This document shows positions 37,139-53,156 of a stretch of 64,000 nt of DNA, piece after piece. The DNA is taken from positions 4,464,001-4,528,000 of the forward strand of contig JAJKFH010001865.1 in NCBI GenBank assembly GCA_023333565.1, given 5' to 3'. The stretch comes from Puffinus mauretanicus (lineage: Eukaryota > Chordata > Aves > Procellariiformes > Procellariidae). The notes under the pieces are model-generated. The model was not told where the DNA came from, did no database searches, and saw nothing but the letters and a program-made list of their open reading frames with translations. Position 1 is the stretch's first letter; each line of letters opens with the position of its first letter. A program made the translations under genes and the position numbers.

Positions 37139-40100
37139 ACTGCAACTTCTGCAGAGGTTAGAGGAAACTATCTTATTATTCAGATAACTTCTGACCCAGG
37201 TCAGGAACTTCCTCATCTCCAAATGAAAAATATCTTCAGCTAATGTTGAAAGTTTCTATGCAATCCTTTTACTTCTAAAAATAGGAAAAATGTAATAACT
37301 GCTTTACCAGAACAATAAAAAAAAGAGTGCAGAAAATGGTAATCTTTTAGCCTGTCTGATGGAATGACAAGAACTGCATTACCGGCATTAGTCCACAAAT
37401 TAGGATCAAATTAATCAATGCTTGAGCTGCAAAAAGAAGATAATTCTTTTCAATAAGTTTTAAAAATAAAATAAAAATGAAAAAAAATTTAAAAAGGCTT
37501 AAAACTAAAGTTCTGCAAAATCAGCACTAAGGCTAAAAGGTAAAATGACAACATTTTCTAGTCAGAAAAATTTTAATATACATTTTCCCTTATTTTTCTG
37601 TTATTTTAAAAATATACAAGTAGGGGGAAGTGATAAAAACAACAGATGACAGATGTCTTCTGCCACGTGTCAAGTCAAATTAAATCTATGCTCTAAAATA
37701 TACTTCAGCCATAAATACTGATGGCTAAATAGTGACCTGTTGTCATACACATCTCTAGAACAATCATGCTTGAGACATTCTGACAAAACTACTTCCCACA
37801 TACATATGTCATCTGAACACATTTGCACCAGTTCAGACTGTGTTGCTAGAACTAAGACCAATAGCATTATAAAAAATGGAAACATCTGCTTAGAAAACAT
37901 CGAGTCCTGTGAAATCAGCCTCTGTCCCTTAGCAGTATTTTGACAGTCAGCATCAAATATTTTTAGCTGAAGCCATCTTCAAAAATCACAGCTAATACAG
38001 CATTTTAGGCATGTATAAGCACGCACAGAAATGTAAATAAGAAACTATGCTCTAATCATTAAGAGTATTTAAAAAATGCCAAATAGCTTTAAAATTTGAA
38101 CACCCTCAATTTCTCTGATAGCTTGTCTATTCCTTACAAGTTCACCTTCACCTTTGCATTTGTTTTATTGAAGTCCTGCACTGTTCAGCTCAAAGCTTAG
38201 GACAAATAAATAAATATGCAAAAGTTAAAATAAACAAACAAATATGCAAGGCGTGGGAGTGATGTTTCTCAAATAGCAATGGCAATTATTAAAGTACCCA
38301 GAGAAAGACTATTTTGTAACATATTGTTATATAGCAGAGAGGGAGCAGAGGGCTTTACAGAGAATATGCTCCTGGCTAGCCGTATTTGCCTTCGTTGTAA
38401 TCTCTCATATAGGGTATAAGTGAGAGTCACTACTAAAATCTCTCATGAAGGTGCCATAACAAATAATGCTGATGATTCCATAATGGGATATTTCACTCTG
38501 TGAAAGTCTTACTCTGCTTGCATCAAGCTATTTCTGATGTTTAAGCATTTTCTAGAACACTCACAGAAAAGAAAAACTAAAAAAGGAGCAAACACAAAAC
38601 ACTTAATAAAGAACCACTGTCAAATGTTTTGTGAATACTGATTTTGGTTTCTTATGTTTTCAAAAATATATCTGTAGCAGGTTTGTATGTCTAACATTTC
38701 AGCTTCCTTAAGAAGTATCTTCTAAAGAAGAAGTTCTCTACTAATACATAGGCCTTACTGGAAAAGCAAAAAATAATTCTTTGATTCTGAGAAATCTGTA
38801 AAAATTGCTAAAAGGTGTGCAGACCTCCTGCATACAATGGGCTAAAGACAGAGTAACTCCAGAAGCAAAGCAAAGGAAATTAAAAGAAATATCCAAGGGA
38901 TTAATTTGATGAATAATAAATCAGGAGGATAATACATTATCACCATCACTAATGTTAAAACATATTACCAATGATTGGGCATAATATGGTGCTATATTAG
39001 TTAAAATTATTGTGGGTTAAGAACTAAAACCCAGTAATTCTTACCATTAGGCTAAAAAATAATAATTTGCATTTAAAAATCACATTTGTCAAGGCTTCCT
39101 TTTCTTTCAGACTCTTTAATTCTGAACCATTAAGTGCTGCAGCTTTTCCCCCAAGCAACTGAATTAGAGACAACTAGTATGCCCTCGTCTTACCATACAA
39201 CTCTGCAGAACCTCTTGTGTGATTTAGTTCCACTTCCACTTCCAGTTCCAGGAGAGTCTTAGTAGACTCACAAGAAGTGTATGACTCATCTCTGCCTGTG
39301 GAATGGGGAACCCAGAACAGAGTGGGGAATCCCAAACCCCAAATACAGATTAGCAGACATCAGATTAGCAAATTCAGACAGGCACTGGTCTCTAAACTGG
39401 ATTAAAAATACAGATACTTGCATGCAAAAATGGAGCCAGAAAGAGCCTTCTGCACAAGCCCCAGCAATTCTGATACTAACAAAGTCCATGTTACTATTCT
39501 GAAATCCTCAGTAAACATCTGCTTCTCAATCTGTGAGTTTTTCCAAACTGTTGCAGTATAAAATCACAATTTGAGTTATACAATTTACCGGTGTCAGAAG
39601 AGGGCGGTAAAAATCCCACTGCCCTTCCTGCAGGCACCCTTAAATTCCTCTCAATGTTTATACTCTGGCCTTTTGCTGTGACCCCTCAACAAGAAGGAGG
39701 TTCTGAGTGTGCACTACAACATAAGGGAAACTGGGTAGGACTGGTGCATAGATCAACAGCAAACCATTCCTCCCCTCACACTCAAGCAGGAAAAGGACAG
39801 GGAGACGCCTCCCTCTATTGCTCCATTTGTAGGAGACATGGCAGATCCACAATATCAGAAACTAAAACCAAAAACATTCCTTAAAGTCAAAAGGCCTTCC
39901 TTATCTGACGGTTTCACCAAAGAGACAGGGCTCCTGCATCAGTTACAAATCTTGAGCTCCTACTGCACGAGCCACTGCCAAACTTAATTTGTCTGTTTTG
40001 TATGAAATGTACAAATGATACAGTAACAGTTACTGGAACAGCTGTGAATGAATCATCAGCTACAGTAAACACCATTTAGAAAGGCCCGATCAAAATATCT

Positions 40101-40662
40101 TGGTAATACTGCAAGTTTTGGGAACTGCAAACACAGAACTAGACTATCCCTAGGCTTGTACAATCTGCTGCTCTCTGGATCCTTCAAAATCATCCAGAAA
40201 AGGAAGAAAGGTGGGGCAAGACAGATAAAGCAGCTCCTTTCCTTTGGCTTCATTTTTCCCTCTTATACAACTCTTTTGTACCATGAAGATCGGAGAGCGA
40301 TAGCAGATATGTAACCTCTCCTCAAGCTCCTCATATGCAGTCTGGCTTCTCAAAAAACCTTGCCATCTCACTGCATACATGGCATAACATACTGGCCACT
40401 TCCCCAGTTTTTTGAAGAACAGCCTACAGGTCCTTATGAAAATGAGAGGTTAGATAACATGCACAAACCAATTTTGGACATGACACAGAAGCCAAAAAAA
40501 GCGCAAACCTTTCACTACCTTCTTTATTGACTACATTTTGTTGGTCACGGCAGCACAAAAACCAAGCAGGAGCCTTGTCATGCTGTCTCCACTGGATGTC
40601 AAATATAGCTTCCAGGACTAATTTTGTTCTGAAGAGTTTCCTTCTGATATTTTGTCCTGCTC

Positions 40663-40677
40663 TTTTTTTTTTTTTTT
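40663..40677. repeat. T15 homopolymer
   Basis: An uninterrupted run of 15 thymines within otherwise unremarkable sequence. Confidence 0.88.
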
Positions 40678-43017
40678 AATAGATTGCTGCTGTTTTTCAT
40701 CACCTAAATCTAGCTATTCTTTGCTGTCAGATAGACTTGGCAAATTACAGAATATATGATGAATCATCTAAATATAAACAAATGGATAACATCTCAGTTG
40801 TCACTGGACTTACTCTGTTCCCTTAATATGGTTGTGAATTTTATGACTGTACACTTAACAACAGAATCCATCTATTAAATGTTTTTAAAATATCACTGTA
40901 ATACACAATAGCATCCCATTCTATAGGTCCTTAACCCACTTAAATGTACACAGACTTTGTGGCAGGGAAAAGCACGAAGAGAAATCGCACCAGGCAAAAT
41001 ACTAAGCAAACACAAAAGTCTACCTAGACTTTTCCTAAGTTTCAAAATAAATTTTACTTCTGTAAAAATAGTTTTTACTTTTTCAGGCCTTCCCACTTAG
41101 AAGTTTGAAACTTTCCTTCCCTCTGAGCCCACCTGTACATGTATTCTTCTATAATACATTTGATCTGCAAACAGGTTTACATAAGCATTTTTAGCTGTGT
41201 TCATCTCTAGCTGTTCATCTTCAGTCTGCTAGACTTACAGCAGGACTAAGATTTGGAAGCACTTAAAAAATACTGATTGTCAAATAATGTCTCCTGTCTG
41301 CCAGCTTTTAATGTTGCAGATTTATCTATAGTACTTAGAATTAATTTTCTGTTTTGTCACGTAAGTGCTTAAGTTTTTTTACAGGAAATGTGCAGAGTAC
41401 ACACACAGGAATACCTTGCACAGCCAGCTAAAATACAGCTGTGATCATTTGACGAGGATACTATGTTTATTCAGCTAAGTCAGGATTTGAAGATACAGAA
41501 GCTTAATGGCAAAGCCTGTATGTGGAACAGCTACCGATTACCTAGACAATAATTTACTTCACTCAAAAGACCAAAATAGTGCAAGTCTGTATACAACAAG
41601 GAACAAAAATCTCTGGGGAAAAAGGCTACTTTTTGCATGAAAACAAGCTATACGTGAATTTAAATTCTGAATTTAGCAGTCATGTCTCCTTTTTTATGAA
41701 GTTGGTTAATCTTTCTAGTCATTTTCTTGTACAACACATTCATTCGCTTGGAGAATGCATACAGCTGCAAAAATTTTAACAGCTCCCACACTGGCATATA
41801 AAACTGCTACAAAATGATCTTACCCTTCTGTATCCACCACTATTAAGCTCAGGATCTTTACTTTTCCTTCTTTTCTAGGTTAGCTGCTTTATTTTCCCAG
41901 AGCATTACCTGCTTTTCTCTCCACGGAAAGACAGACATGGCATGTGTCATACAAACAAATTCCTTCTCTTCAGAAATAATACTCTAACCTGCATTACCCT
42001 CCAATTAGATAACTCCCTAGGTCAAGTTTCCTGTGTTCAAAAAAACTATCAAGTCCCTGTTTGTGATCTGAAGATCAAAAGCCTGGCTGCCTTAGTATTC
42101 CTCAAAGCGTGGAAAACAGACAAAAAAAAAGCTGTTCTTGTTGTAGCACATCACTGCAGCTCGCTATCACTGACAATGCCAGGTGAAGCTATGCTCGAAC
42201 CACTGCTTCAGCTATTTCTTCTTCTTTTTGTATGCTGATAAGCAGCACAAGCACTATTGGATAGGGTAACCAGACTTGCTGACTTTTTTCCAGACCTAGA
42301 AGCTATTTCAGTGGTACTGTCCAAGGGTATCATCGCTTACGTGTACTGTGAACCCCACTGAGGGCAATAAGTGGAGTTACAATGGGGAAGAGAGAGAGAG
42401 GTCAGAGACCCATACCTCAAAATGAGAGACTCTCTTCCGATGTAGAGGTATGAAACATTTCTTTTTGTGGAGTCAGAACACGTAAGGCTGAACCACAGCT
42501 CTATCATGTTCCAGGTCCACCAGGCAGCGCCTTACTAGCTCAGAGGAAATTAACACTAGACTAAAATAGCTTTACACCTTCTTAACATATCCACATCATA
42601 CATAATTAATACAAAAGAATCTTACACAAGCACCATAATTTTATTAGCTTACATAATTTAGGTAGCACTAAACAGGAAGTCCACATACATAAAAACTCTA
42701 CATATACATACAACATTTCCTGACTTCTACTCCCTTTATCTTTCTCTAATCCTAGGAAACACCCTCCTATTATTTCTGTGTAGAAAATAAAACCTGACAG
42801 CCCCAGTGGCATTCATCCCTTTCTTAACTAGTGTTGCACTTCTCCGATCAATAGAAAAAAAAGAACATAATTTTGACTGAGGTAAGAAGTGATGAAGGAG
42901 AAATGACAGTGAAAGCACCTGAACTACGATATGTTTATAGTGGGCTTGGAACTATGGAACGAAGTCATAACAAAATGCAGTAGCTGTGAATAAACTGATA
43001 AGCTGAATAGATATTTT

Positions 43018-43032
43018 AAAAAAAAAAAAAAA
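43018..43032. repeat. A15 homopolymer
   Basis: An uninterrupted run of 15 adenines within otherwise unremarkable sequence. Confidence 0.88.
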
Positions 43033-46000
43033 GGTTTGCAATGAAAATAGCAACCAAGTTTAACAAAAAACAATGATCAGAGTTAACTTTCATAACTGTG
43101 TATTCAACTGCGGGTTCAGTTCTTTACCTCCCTGAGTTTCCCGGGACAGAATCACCTACTCACTCAGCCCAAAGGACACAAGCTTATGTCATGAGCAACA
43201 TGTAGCACTGTCACTTGCCAGAACTGTAAAGAATTGGGTAGATGCCCACAAATCCATCTCTATTACATTAGCAACTTTGGGATAAAGTATAAGAAATTTT
43301 GGTGTGGGGAAGACAAAATAAACAAAATGATCAGATTACCAGTCTAAATTTTACATATGTAACATATATAACTGTTGTGAAGCAGAACTGGTTGATATCT
43401 TAGAAATCATTAATAAAATAAGTATTAGATTTCTGCACTGATTTCTCCTCCTCCTCCTGTTGATCTCTGCTTAGCCCATCAATTAGAGTCATCTCTACGT
43501 TCTGCCTTCTGCTCAACACTGTCCTGTGCTTTGCAAATAATGTTAGGACTCTCACCTAAATATTGCTTTGCTTCCATTTCATTCTTTTACTTACTCCAGC
43601 CCTTTTTGTATAAAAAGGTTAGGAAAAGAAGCTTTTCCTGAAGAAGGACTGAAGAAATTTTCTGAAGGACATTTTCTCCTTTCCGAAGGCCTAGTGGCAT
43701 CCACTGAACATATGGTGTTTCAGGGGCCTCATACTCCATTTGCTGAGTGTTCTCAAAGCCTGATTAAGTCTACAAGAGCTGGAGTGCAAAGCACAGAGCA
43801 AGACTAAGCCCAGAGGGAGGCTGGTTTAAAGACACCTATCCCATTTACAATTTTTTTTACCAGCTTCCTGTGCATGGAGATAAAGTAATAGTAAAAATAC
43901 AGAAGGAAAGAATTGACAAGGATAAAATGAGTATCTTCAAGAGCCACTTTGAGGAAAAATCTTAGCTTTTTCACATGGATATAACTGGGATCTCAACAAA
44001 ATATCACGTTACCCAGAATTATATTTATTAAAGGCCACTCCCAGAACTTAAAGCTTCTCTAGGAATAAAATTTAGGCCTCTTCCATCTCAGTCGAACCAA
44101 CCTTACTTAGCAATAATGCCTAACCATCATGTACGGGCTGAACAAGGGAAAGAGGATTCACCATCACAAGAGACACATAATTTTGTGTTCCTTAACTACT
44201 CAAAAGCTGCACATCACTGCCACAATTTTGAGTATTGTTGGTATTGTTTTTGGGTAGGGTAAGTTCCTTATTTATGATGTTAAAATATCCACAATCCTAG
44301 TGTTAATGGCAAAAACCTGTAGTGAAATTGCATCTCATTCCTAATCAGCACCACATCAAAAAATGTGATTATAATTAGAGATGGATCAAAATCACAAACA
44401 GAATCTGATTTTTTTGTTGGGTCAGGCATGTGACACCCACATGGCTCTGGCCTATTTCAGAGATTAGCTGTGATAGGAGTACCAGAAAGCCAGATCTAGA
44501 CTCAGAAGCTTGCAAATACCAGGAAGGCTGAGATTCTGTAGGCCCATTTCTTATAAATAAAAGGCTTCATAGGCACCGCTCTGACATTCCCTCCTCTCGG
44601 TAGCTACAGACAGCTAAAATGTGAATAACACATGTAAAGTCGGTGACTCAAATGATTTGTCTCTATCCCTCTTCTGTAACCAGATGTAGAATACAAGCTT
44701 AATGGGTTAGGGGCAACAATTTTTGGGGGATTTCTGAACTTGGATCTCTAGTCATTTTTGCAGGTCATTCAAAGTGATGGGAATAGAGGGTATCTGATCT
44801 GTACAATATGTGTATTTACCAAATAAACTTCAAGCTTTAAATCTTGAAAAAAGTTAGCATACTCTGAGCATGCAATGCTTAAAATATGTTGGAGCTGGGA
44901 CAAAAATTTAGAATACAGTTTGGTAATTAACCATTGATATATAGGATGACAAATACTGGCAGATATTTGTAACGTGAGATAATTCTAGTTGTTATTCATA
45001 ATGCCACATTTTAATGCATGATGTTTCATGTGTCTGAGCTCTAGGAAAGATCACCATGTACTTTTACATACAAGCTATACTGATATGTGAATATTGCATC
45101 TAAAGCAACACTTGAAGGATATAATCAAGAACATCTTTAAAATTACAAAATGTTTCATAAAAACATAGAACTGCAGATGTTACGAGCCAAAGACTAGAAT
45201 AATTTTGTTAAATCGCACTATTGACACTAATTTAGAGATAGGGATATTCATATACATTTCTTCTCAATGCTGAGACCAAAAATTGAAGAATTCGGTAACC
45301 ATGGAAGCATTTACTCCTCAAATCACTCAGAAACAATTCTTAATCACATTCCTATCCTAAATACCAGCATACTATGAGCTTGGTGTAGTACCAATAGAAT
45401 CAATAATAGTTATAAGACCATTATAATAATTTGTATACCAACCTAACACAAAAGTTCCTCCAATCAGAAAAATCTGCAAATTAATCTAGAGCTATTATCT
45501 AAACAAACTAGCAGTATTCAATTAACATTTAACTGCTAACTGAATTATAATGAACACAATAAAATTCCCCAACTATTAAGTATTCAAAATGGAAATATCT
45601 GTAACTAGAGAAATCCAAAAGAAAGGTCAAATTACAATTCTGAATATCAAAAATGACTCACAAACTTATTGAGGCTATGATGAATTCAAGTCTCAAAAAA
45701 TATCAGGGAAAATGTTTGAAACGAGCATCATGAAGCTAGGGTTCTTGGCAATTAAAATTCTTACAATCAATTTATTAACTAAACAAACCAGTAGCATTTA
45801 AATACTCCATGTGATTCCTTGTAAACACAGGTAGATTTCCAAGTTTTCTAAAATACATCAACATCGCTGCAGTCAGGTAGCAACAACCCATTTCTTTCTT
45901 CTCGATAGATACCGGGTTAGATACTGCAGTTCTGATGCCTCAAGTATTTATGGTAATCTCCTGTTACTCTGCAAAATAGTCCGCTATTTTTTGTGAAAAC

Positions 46001-49000
46001 ATTGATATCTGCAGTCACTGAGACCGTTCTAAATAGAGTCTCGTGTCGAGAGCTGCTAGATCATAAATCCACGTTGAGTTGACTGGCCTCTGCTGCTGTA
46101 GCCCTTCACATTTACAACAACTGTCCTCTGCTACCAAGAGCACAACCTTCTTGGTTACAGAAGATGACAATCCATTATTCATTTGCATTATTCTGCCAAC
46201 TTACAGGATTTAATACAGATCCAAGTATAATTCTACAGCCTGTTAGCATATAGCTACTTTTTAATACAATTTTTCACTAGCCTTTTAAGAATGAAAATAA
46301 TGAACAGCAGCACTCAAATTTTTAAACCTGTATCTAATTGCAAAGCTTTTCACTCTTGCCCACATAAATATGGTTAATTTTCATATATTATGAGGTAAAG
46401 TATAGTGTTATCCAGCAAAATCAACATTTGATATATCCAATCACTAGTTTACCTACATTTGCTGTGAGAGCTATTGAAAGATCTTTTGAAGCTCTCTTAG
46501 GAAAATGAGACTAAAAATACAGAATACATGATTCCCCCTGCCCCCAACAACATAAACAAACCTATGTCTACTTTTCTCTAGGGAGCCAATTCTTCATAAA
46601 CTATCAACAATGCATTCTTTCACTTGACCTGGCCTATATTTTTGACATATATGAAAAGTCTTAGCTGTGTCTCCAATCATATGGTTTATTCAATGCAAGT
46701 ATAAAATATCTCTGCTTCCCCTACCACAGATTTTTCTGTTCTTAAATGCATTTGTATTCTTTTGTATCCTTTATACTGTATTCACCCAAAACAGTATAAA
46801 AGTTTCCAGTTTCATCCCGTTAAAAAACAGAAGAAATTCCACCTATATAGCAGAAAAACGCCTCATTATAGTAGTAATTGGGAATATGCAACCTTTGTTG
46901 CTTTGCACTATTGTCATCATTATTATCCACAAATCCTCCATAGCCCTTTTTGCAGCAGATCACAAAGTTCACTTTCTCCAAACCCAATACATATTTTTTA
47001 ATTCATCCTTTATAACTAGACTGCCATGTATGGTGTTCAGACCATGAATCCATAGCTAGCCTTCCCCTGAGTCCTCACGGACTTCTTAGGCAATAAAGCT
47101 GTTTATTATCCATTTTATTTAACACAAGCTTTTCAAAAGGATATTCATCTTTTAAAATTCTTGGAATCCTGCTAAATCCTTCTCATTTGCTTGGTATAAT
47201 GGCATTTATTTTTGGTAGTGACCATGTTACATAAGCCACAAGCACTAAATTTTTACCATATGCTTATGAGAACATGGTGCCACACAGTAAATCTTAGTTT
47301 GATGCTCACAGTCACAGTACCTCAGAACTCCAGACACTTTAGTGATCGTTTTTAGCTTCTCCATCTCTACTTGACCAATGTATATTTTCACCCCCAGTGA
47401 TCTTCAGTTGCTGGTGGAAAAAGCCCGATCAGAAATAATTCCCTAAGAACAAATTCTCAGTTCGAAGGAAGTGCAAATCCCTTTATCATCTTCTGTTCCA
47501 AATCTCTTTACTTTTTTCACCTCTACTGTGGTAGGTAGTTAAAACTTCAGCTCCATTGAAGGTATGGTTTTGTTAATTTATGCCCTGGGTATGTTATTTC
47601 TGCTCTGTGGAACGGACGTTTTTGTTCAACAGTAGCCCACCAGCTCTGCGTTTTTCCAAGGTTGCTTAAATCCTCTGCTCATGCACTTCTACCATCTACT
47701 CTTTTTGCTGGCATCTTCTGCTTGCAGATACAGAGTGAATCACTGTTAAAACCCTACTCAGTTATTTACCACCTTTCTGGAGATCTGCAACTCCAATAAG
47801 TCTTTTAACTACTCCTCCTAGTTAAGTGCTGCCTGAACAATGTGCTGCATTTTGCTCCTAGCACTGTGCATTATTTGTTCTTTAGTAATGATTCACAGTC
47901 AAGGGTCTTATAGAAGCCTGTTTCATTGAGTGCCCAAGCTCTAACTAAACACATCATATTTCATGAGCCACAACACAATGCAGTCCCAACATACCGTATA
48001 TGCACACTTGCTTCTTTGTCATTTTATTTACTAAAAAACTAGTAAGAAATATCATCTTTCTCTTTACATTACATGGGTACATTTAATATGCACAAAAGAA
48101 AAAGAAATTAAAAATAAAAAAATATTCTTTAATTAATAATCTGGAAAAAAGGAGGTGAACAAGTTCTCACTAATAAGCTCAATCATGACTGCTTTCAGAA
48201 TTCTGAAATTATCTATTTTGGCTTTTTTTTCCTTGTTCTGTATGTGCATGATTAGCTCAGGCCTGCACCTGGGTCTGTCTTGTTTAACTTTTCTGAAGAG
48301 AGGAACAAAGAAATCTATAAAAATCACTAGCTTTTACAGTTATAACTTCACTGATTATGTTGTCAATGATAATAGGTGTCCCTAGGACAAGCTGGCCAGA
48401 ACTGACTGCAGATCTATATACCAGTCCTAGATTTTGTCACCTTTAGCCTCTTTTCCTTGCAACACAAGACTTTAATTAATTTGGAAAGCACCTTGGAGCC
48501 ATATAAAGTCTCCACGGAAACTTTTGTTCAATCCTTTGACCCATTTACGTAAGACAGTACATGCTATCAACTGGCAGCATTTTAAAAAAATATATCTCAT
48601 TAAAAAAGATCTTTGAAGGTTTGATTAAGTGATCCAATTAGGAATCACACTTATTATATTACTTCCATGTCTGGTACAGATACTGATTTCTGTGTTTTCC
48701 TAGGTAGCCTGAAGGGAACTTGCTAGTGTCTTCCATATGGCAGGAGACTTTCCTAACTACTGTCATGTTTATGGCTCTCAGAAAGTGGTATTTATTAACA
48801 GCAAAATAATTCAGTTGGAATTCAGAAGGTAGCAGGTGACCAACTGCAGGTCTTAAGCAGTTCTCTAATATTTCAAGGATAGCTTCCAGGTCACCCCAAG
48901 ACCATACAGGAGCAGCAAAATAACCTGAAATCTCAGGAGGAAGTAAAATCAAGCCAATGTGGCTCACAAGATTGGCATCATCGGAGAGTGCTAAGATCCA

Positions 49001-52000
49001 GTTATATGTCTCACACTCACAGTTAAGAGCTGTAGAGAACCATTAACAACTTCTGCCTGAGAAAAACTCCCAAACCTCTGACGTACATACACTGCTGCTG
49101 CCATCCACATGAAGATTCTGGCACATAGCTCATGGGGCTGAGGAAGGCTGCTCATGTCTGTTACACACACAGCATACAATTTCAATTATAGTGATTGTGA
49201 TGGTTATTAAACATGTATTATAAAGCAATCTATTAACATATTGGCTTTCTTCATGAAAGTGAACATATATGTGTCAATCACTGCATGTTCTTCTGAGTTT
49301 GGTAGAGTGTGGGAGTTCAGAAACCATTTTTAAGTTTGCATCAAACATAAGAAAAGGAAATTATTATTGCTAGACAGCCTAGAGTCCTGGCAATGAAATA
49401 CGGAATCATTTATTGTAAAACAATACATGGGGGTGGGAAGAATAGAAGGCAAAATACAGAGGTGTGCCTTCTGTGCAGGGTCCTCAGACAGAATTATAAA
49501 TTGAGACTGTGCATGGCTGTGTTATACAGAACTAACACTATGCAGGGCAGAAATGGATTTTCTTAAGCAGTTTCCATATAATGGGCTTGGTAGCTTTGAG
49601 AAATGCCTTTCCCAAATGGTCATTCTATTGATGTAGAGCCTAAAGACAATTTTTTTAATTAAGCAATAAATTACAGCTGTAGCAAAGTCTGGTAAGTCAC
49701 TATTAGATCTGTGCAGAGCTCTGAACTTTCAGATTGCTAAGGACATGGCAAGCCTCTTACCTAACTTTACTCATTAATTCTTGCTTCTCCACCTAGTTTT
49801 TCTTAGGGCTTTGAGGTCAAAAAGCTCCCTTCAGAGCTCACAATATCACTCAGAAGGTAGGTAGTTTTGGCTCACAGATTATATCTACCACAATAACTTT
49901 AACAGCTCCTTTACCCTCCTAATTTTCCTTCATTTTCCCCCATGAAGCTGAAAACCCCTTATTACAGTTTTGCTCTGTGGGGTATTTTTGTTTCTGTTTT
50001 TTCCCTTGAGAGGCTGGAGAAAGGCATTGCTGATATGCTATCTTTCTTTGTGCTCAAGAACTTGTAAGATATGACAGATGTTTGATTCCTTCCAGATCAC
50101 TGGGAGGCAGCCAAAGGGCATACTCCAGGATAGTCTCACTGAGAGCATATACTATATCAAGGTAAACTGCTTTTTGACAGTTATACATATACCTTCAAAT
50201 TGCTTCAACTGACAGAGACAAGACCCAAAACTTGCTTCTAGACTTTCCATTGGAATGTCCCAGCAATTCTTCCTTCTGCAGTAAACCTGGAGCTAAGCAA
50301 ATGATTTTAGATCATTTCACCTTTTCCTCTGCATTGTAAGGGCTTCTGAGATGTCTGTATTTGAGGAAGAAGAAATAAAAAGGCAACCTTCTCACCTAAT
50401 AAGAAGTTATTGGAACAGTCAGTACAGCAAAGGAACAATTGTTTTAATGGACAACTATGGAGTAGCTTCTCCCTTGGAGAATTTCTTCCTTAACCTCATG
50501 CAACTGTTTTGTAATTCAGGTAGAGGATTCACGCCCTCATGATGAAAAAAAACGTATTACATAGTGATTAAAATTTCTCCTTCCTATGCTTCTAGCTTCA
50601 GTGGTATCTTAACTAGCTGAATAGAGAAACTACGTCTTATAAGAAGAGTATTTAATGTAAAATTTATTTGTTCACTTACCATGAGAGAGGTTAAGCAGAA
50701 GCAGCTCATTTACTTTGAAAACAGTCATTATTCTACATATTTTTACCATATACTTTCTAACACTTCCTCAGGCTAGTGTAGGGTTTTTATCTACCTGAAC
50801 GTATTTATTTCCACACTTCTTTAAAAGATGTGGAGGCCAGATTTGACATAGGCATCCCATTGATTTCTACAACAACATGATATGGTCACTTTTATTTTCT
50901 CTCACTTCTGTAAAGTATTTTATTTGCACTTTTCATTAACATAAACAGCTTAGCCAAATGTTTTTCACGTGTTCAAACAAATTCAGAGCCTAATGATGCA
51001 GATGAATGATACGGATGATTCCTTTCAGCCTAAATACTACTTCTGAAAAACTGGACACTCCCCACCCCATCTTCCCAAAAAGTCCCTTATAGCTAAGTAT
51101 CTTTGCTGATGTTGCCCTGTCAACAAAACAGTCAGAAGGACCTCTGGAAATCCCTTGGTTTTACAATTCTAAGTACATTTAGAACAGAGGTATCATTACT
51201 GAACCCTTTTTCATTTTTCCTGCTTCTAATTCACAAGCATTTTGCCTGGCATTCCATTAGTATTCAAGTTTCCCTTAAAAATTGTAAAGGCTTTTTGAAA
51301 CAGTAAGTTGCAAATAACTGACTTCCACTGTGTCACTGCTATAGTTACAGAATATCAAAAGGTGAGACAAAATACCAGACAGTTCTTTGGAAAAACCATC
51401 CTAGTTCATTTTAAATTACACACAACTTTCAATAGGCATCTCATACAGAAGTAAGGTTTCCAAATCTGCAGTTCCATTTATCATTCTTTTTGCAAGAAGG
51501 TTGTACTCAATTGCATAGTTATGACAGAAGATTTAATCACAGTTAAGGTGCAAGGTTCTAGCCTGAATAAAAGTCTACATAGACAATTTAAAAATGTGTT
51601 TAGTGTAATGACTGTGATTTTTTAAAAATGAGAAATCTAGCCTTTTCTCCTTAAAGCCAAGCTTCTTTTCTGTGCTCAGTCTGTACCTTACCTCTTCACT
51701 AAAACATAAATTGTCTGACCTCAAAAGGCAGTAGATACCAGCAAGGTGTTATTACAGGGAGCATGTCTTTGAGAACATGTGAAAAAGAGAAGAGGGAAAC
51801 CTTGTCAGCCAGTAAAAATAAAAATAATGAACTCCCCAAACCAAATCTTAAACATAAGACACGAAGCCCTGATAATGGAAAGCCTCTCCACAAGCTATTT
51901 TGGAAAAGAAAGAGAACCCAGTGAACAAACACCTGATGGAAATCGTAGGATAACATTTGCATGTCAGCTGGCAGAAGCTCACAAGACTTAGCTCCAATTT

Positions 52001-53156
52001 CTCAAGTTTAAGAATTTGATTTGTGAATATCCAGTCACTAAAAAAGTATCAAAAATACGTTCGCTTATTCATTTCAGTTAAGTAACTTCCAGTGTACCAA
52101 AGGATGCATGTAACCAACATTTCTGAACATTAAAATATTGTGGCAAGAATAAAATCCCAGCAGGCTTCACCAAGGAATCACTAGTGGAGTAGCACAAATT
52201 TCAGAAACCAGACTAATCCTCTTCTCTTTCACATACTCTTCCAGCTATTTGAAAGTAACGAGCTATGGGCCAGTGCAATACTACAGTAGCATTTAAAGTA
52301 ATTAAACAAATGTTGATAGCAATCAGATTAATTTCATTTAAGATTCTTTAATATATGTCCACTTCATCTTTCTACATGTGGTCCTTCCCCAGCAGAAAAT
52401 TAATATCTCAGGAAGATATTGCAACCAGATTTAAAAATATATTAATTTCATGCTGGGGAGCTATGCCATATCACATAGCCTTTTATGGAAACATAAAGCT
52501 AAATATAAATGTAAGAATAACACTTCTGTGCTCAAAAAAGCTGATTCCTGATGAGCTTCCAGAACTCCCTAGCAAATCATGAGAATCCTTGTTGAAGGGA
52601 TTCCTGCCATCTAAAGATTTATTGTCATTTCGTGATAGTAGATACAAAGCCAGGTAAGATTCTTTTTGCATAAATGACTGAGGAAAAAAGTACCCTCAAT
52701 TTCCACAATACACCTTTTTTGCAGATTCTCTTCTATTTCATCAAGTTGAAGACACTTGAAGAAATTCTGTATTCTGGTTCAACCATTCACTTCAAAATAA
52801 GAGAGAGATGAGAGAGGTATACAATGAGGAATTACTTGCCAACCTACATCCCTGCCCATCCTTTACATTTGTTAAGATTTATAAAAATACAGCTTGGCAT
52901 TTCAGAAACAAAAACTTCCCCCCCCAACTTACCTAAAACATGTGTCTTCCATAAAACAGGCTCCGAGTGAAAATTATGACCCCCTGTATGATTATGTTTC
53001 TCTCTGCTATCGAGGGAACTGCTAACAGCAGTGAACTCAGTAACTATCTAGACTTCGCAGGATGTACCTGAACAGAGTTAGAAAGGAATTGATGTAAGTC
53101 TCCCTTCTGGAAAAAAACAAGCTTCTTGTGAAAGGCCCATCCAGGGCATTGTCTCA

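Larger units (their letters stand above)
26881..53156. other. Long non-coding stretch, simple repeats only
   Basis: About 26 kb of AT-rich sequence in which I recognise no gene, LTR or CR1. It holds small tandem units at 27161-27192 and 37105-37138 and homopolymers at 30514-30547, 40663-40677 and 43018-43032. Open frames here (for example 34528-34935 plus, 46667-47047 plus and 48659-48967 minus) match no family I know. Very old transposon remnants below my recognition limit are likely. Confidence 0.45.

Noticed and set aside
48659..48967. 102-codon minus-strand frame considered as a pseudogene
   Set aside because: No known family could be named and no second fragment of the same protein lies nearby.
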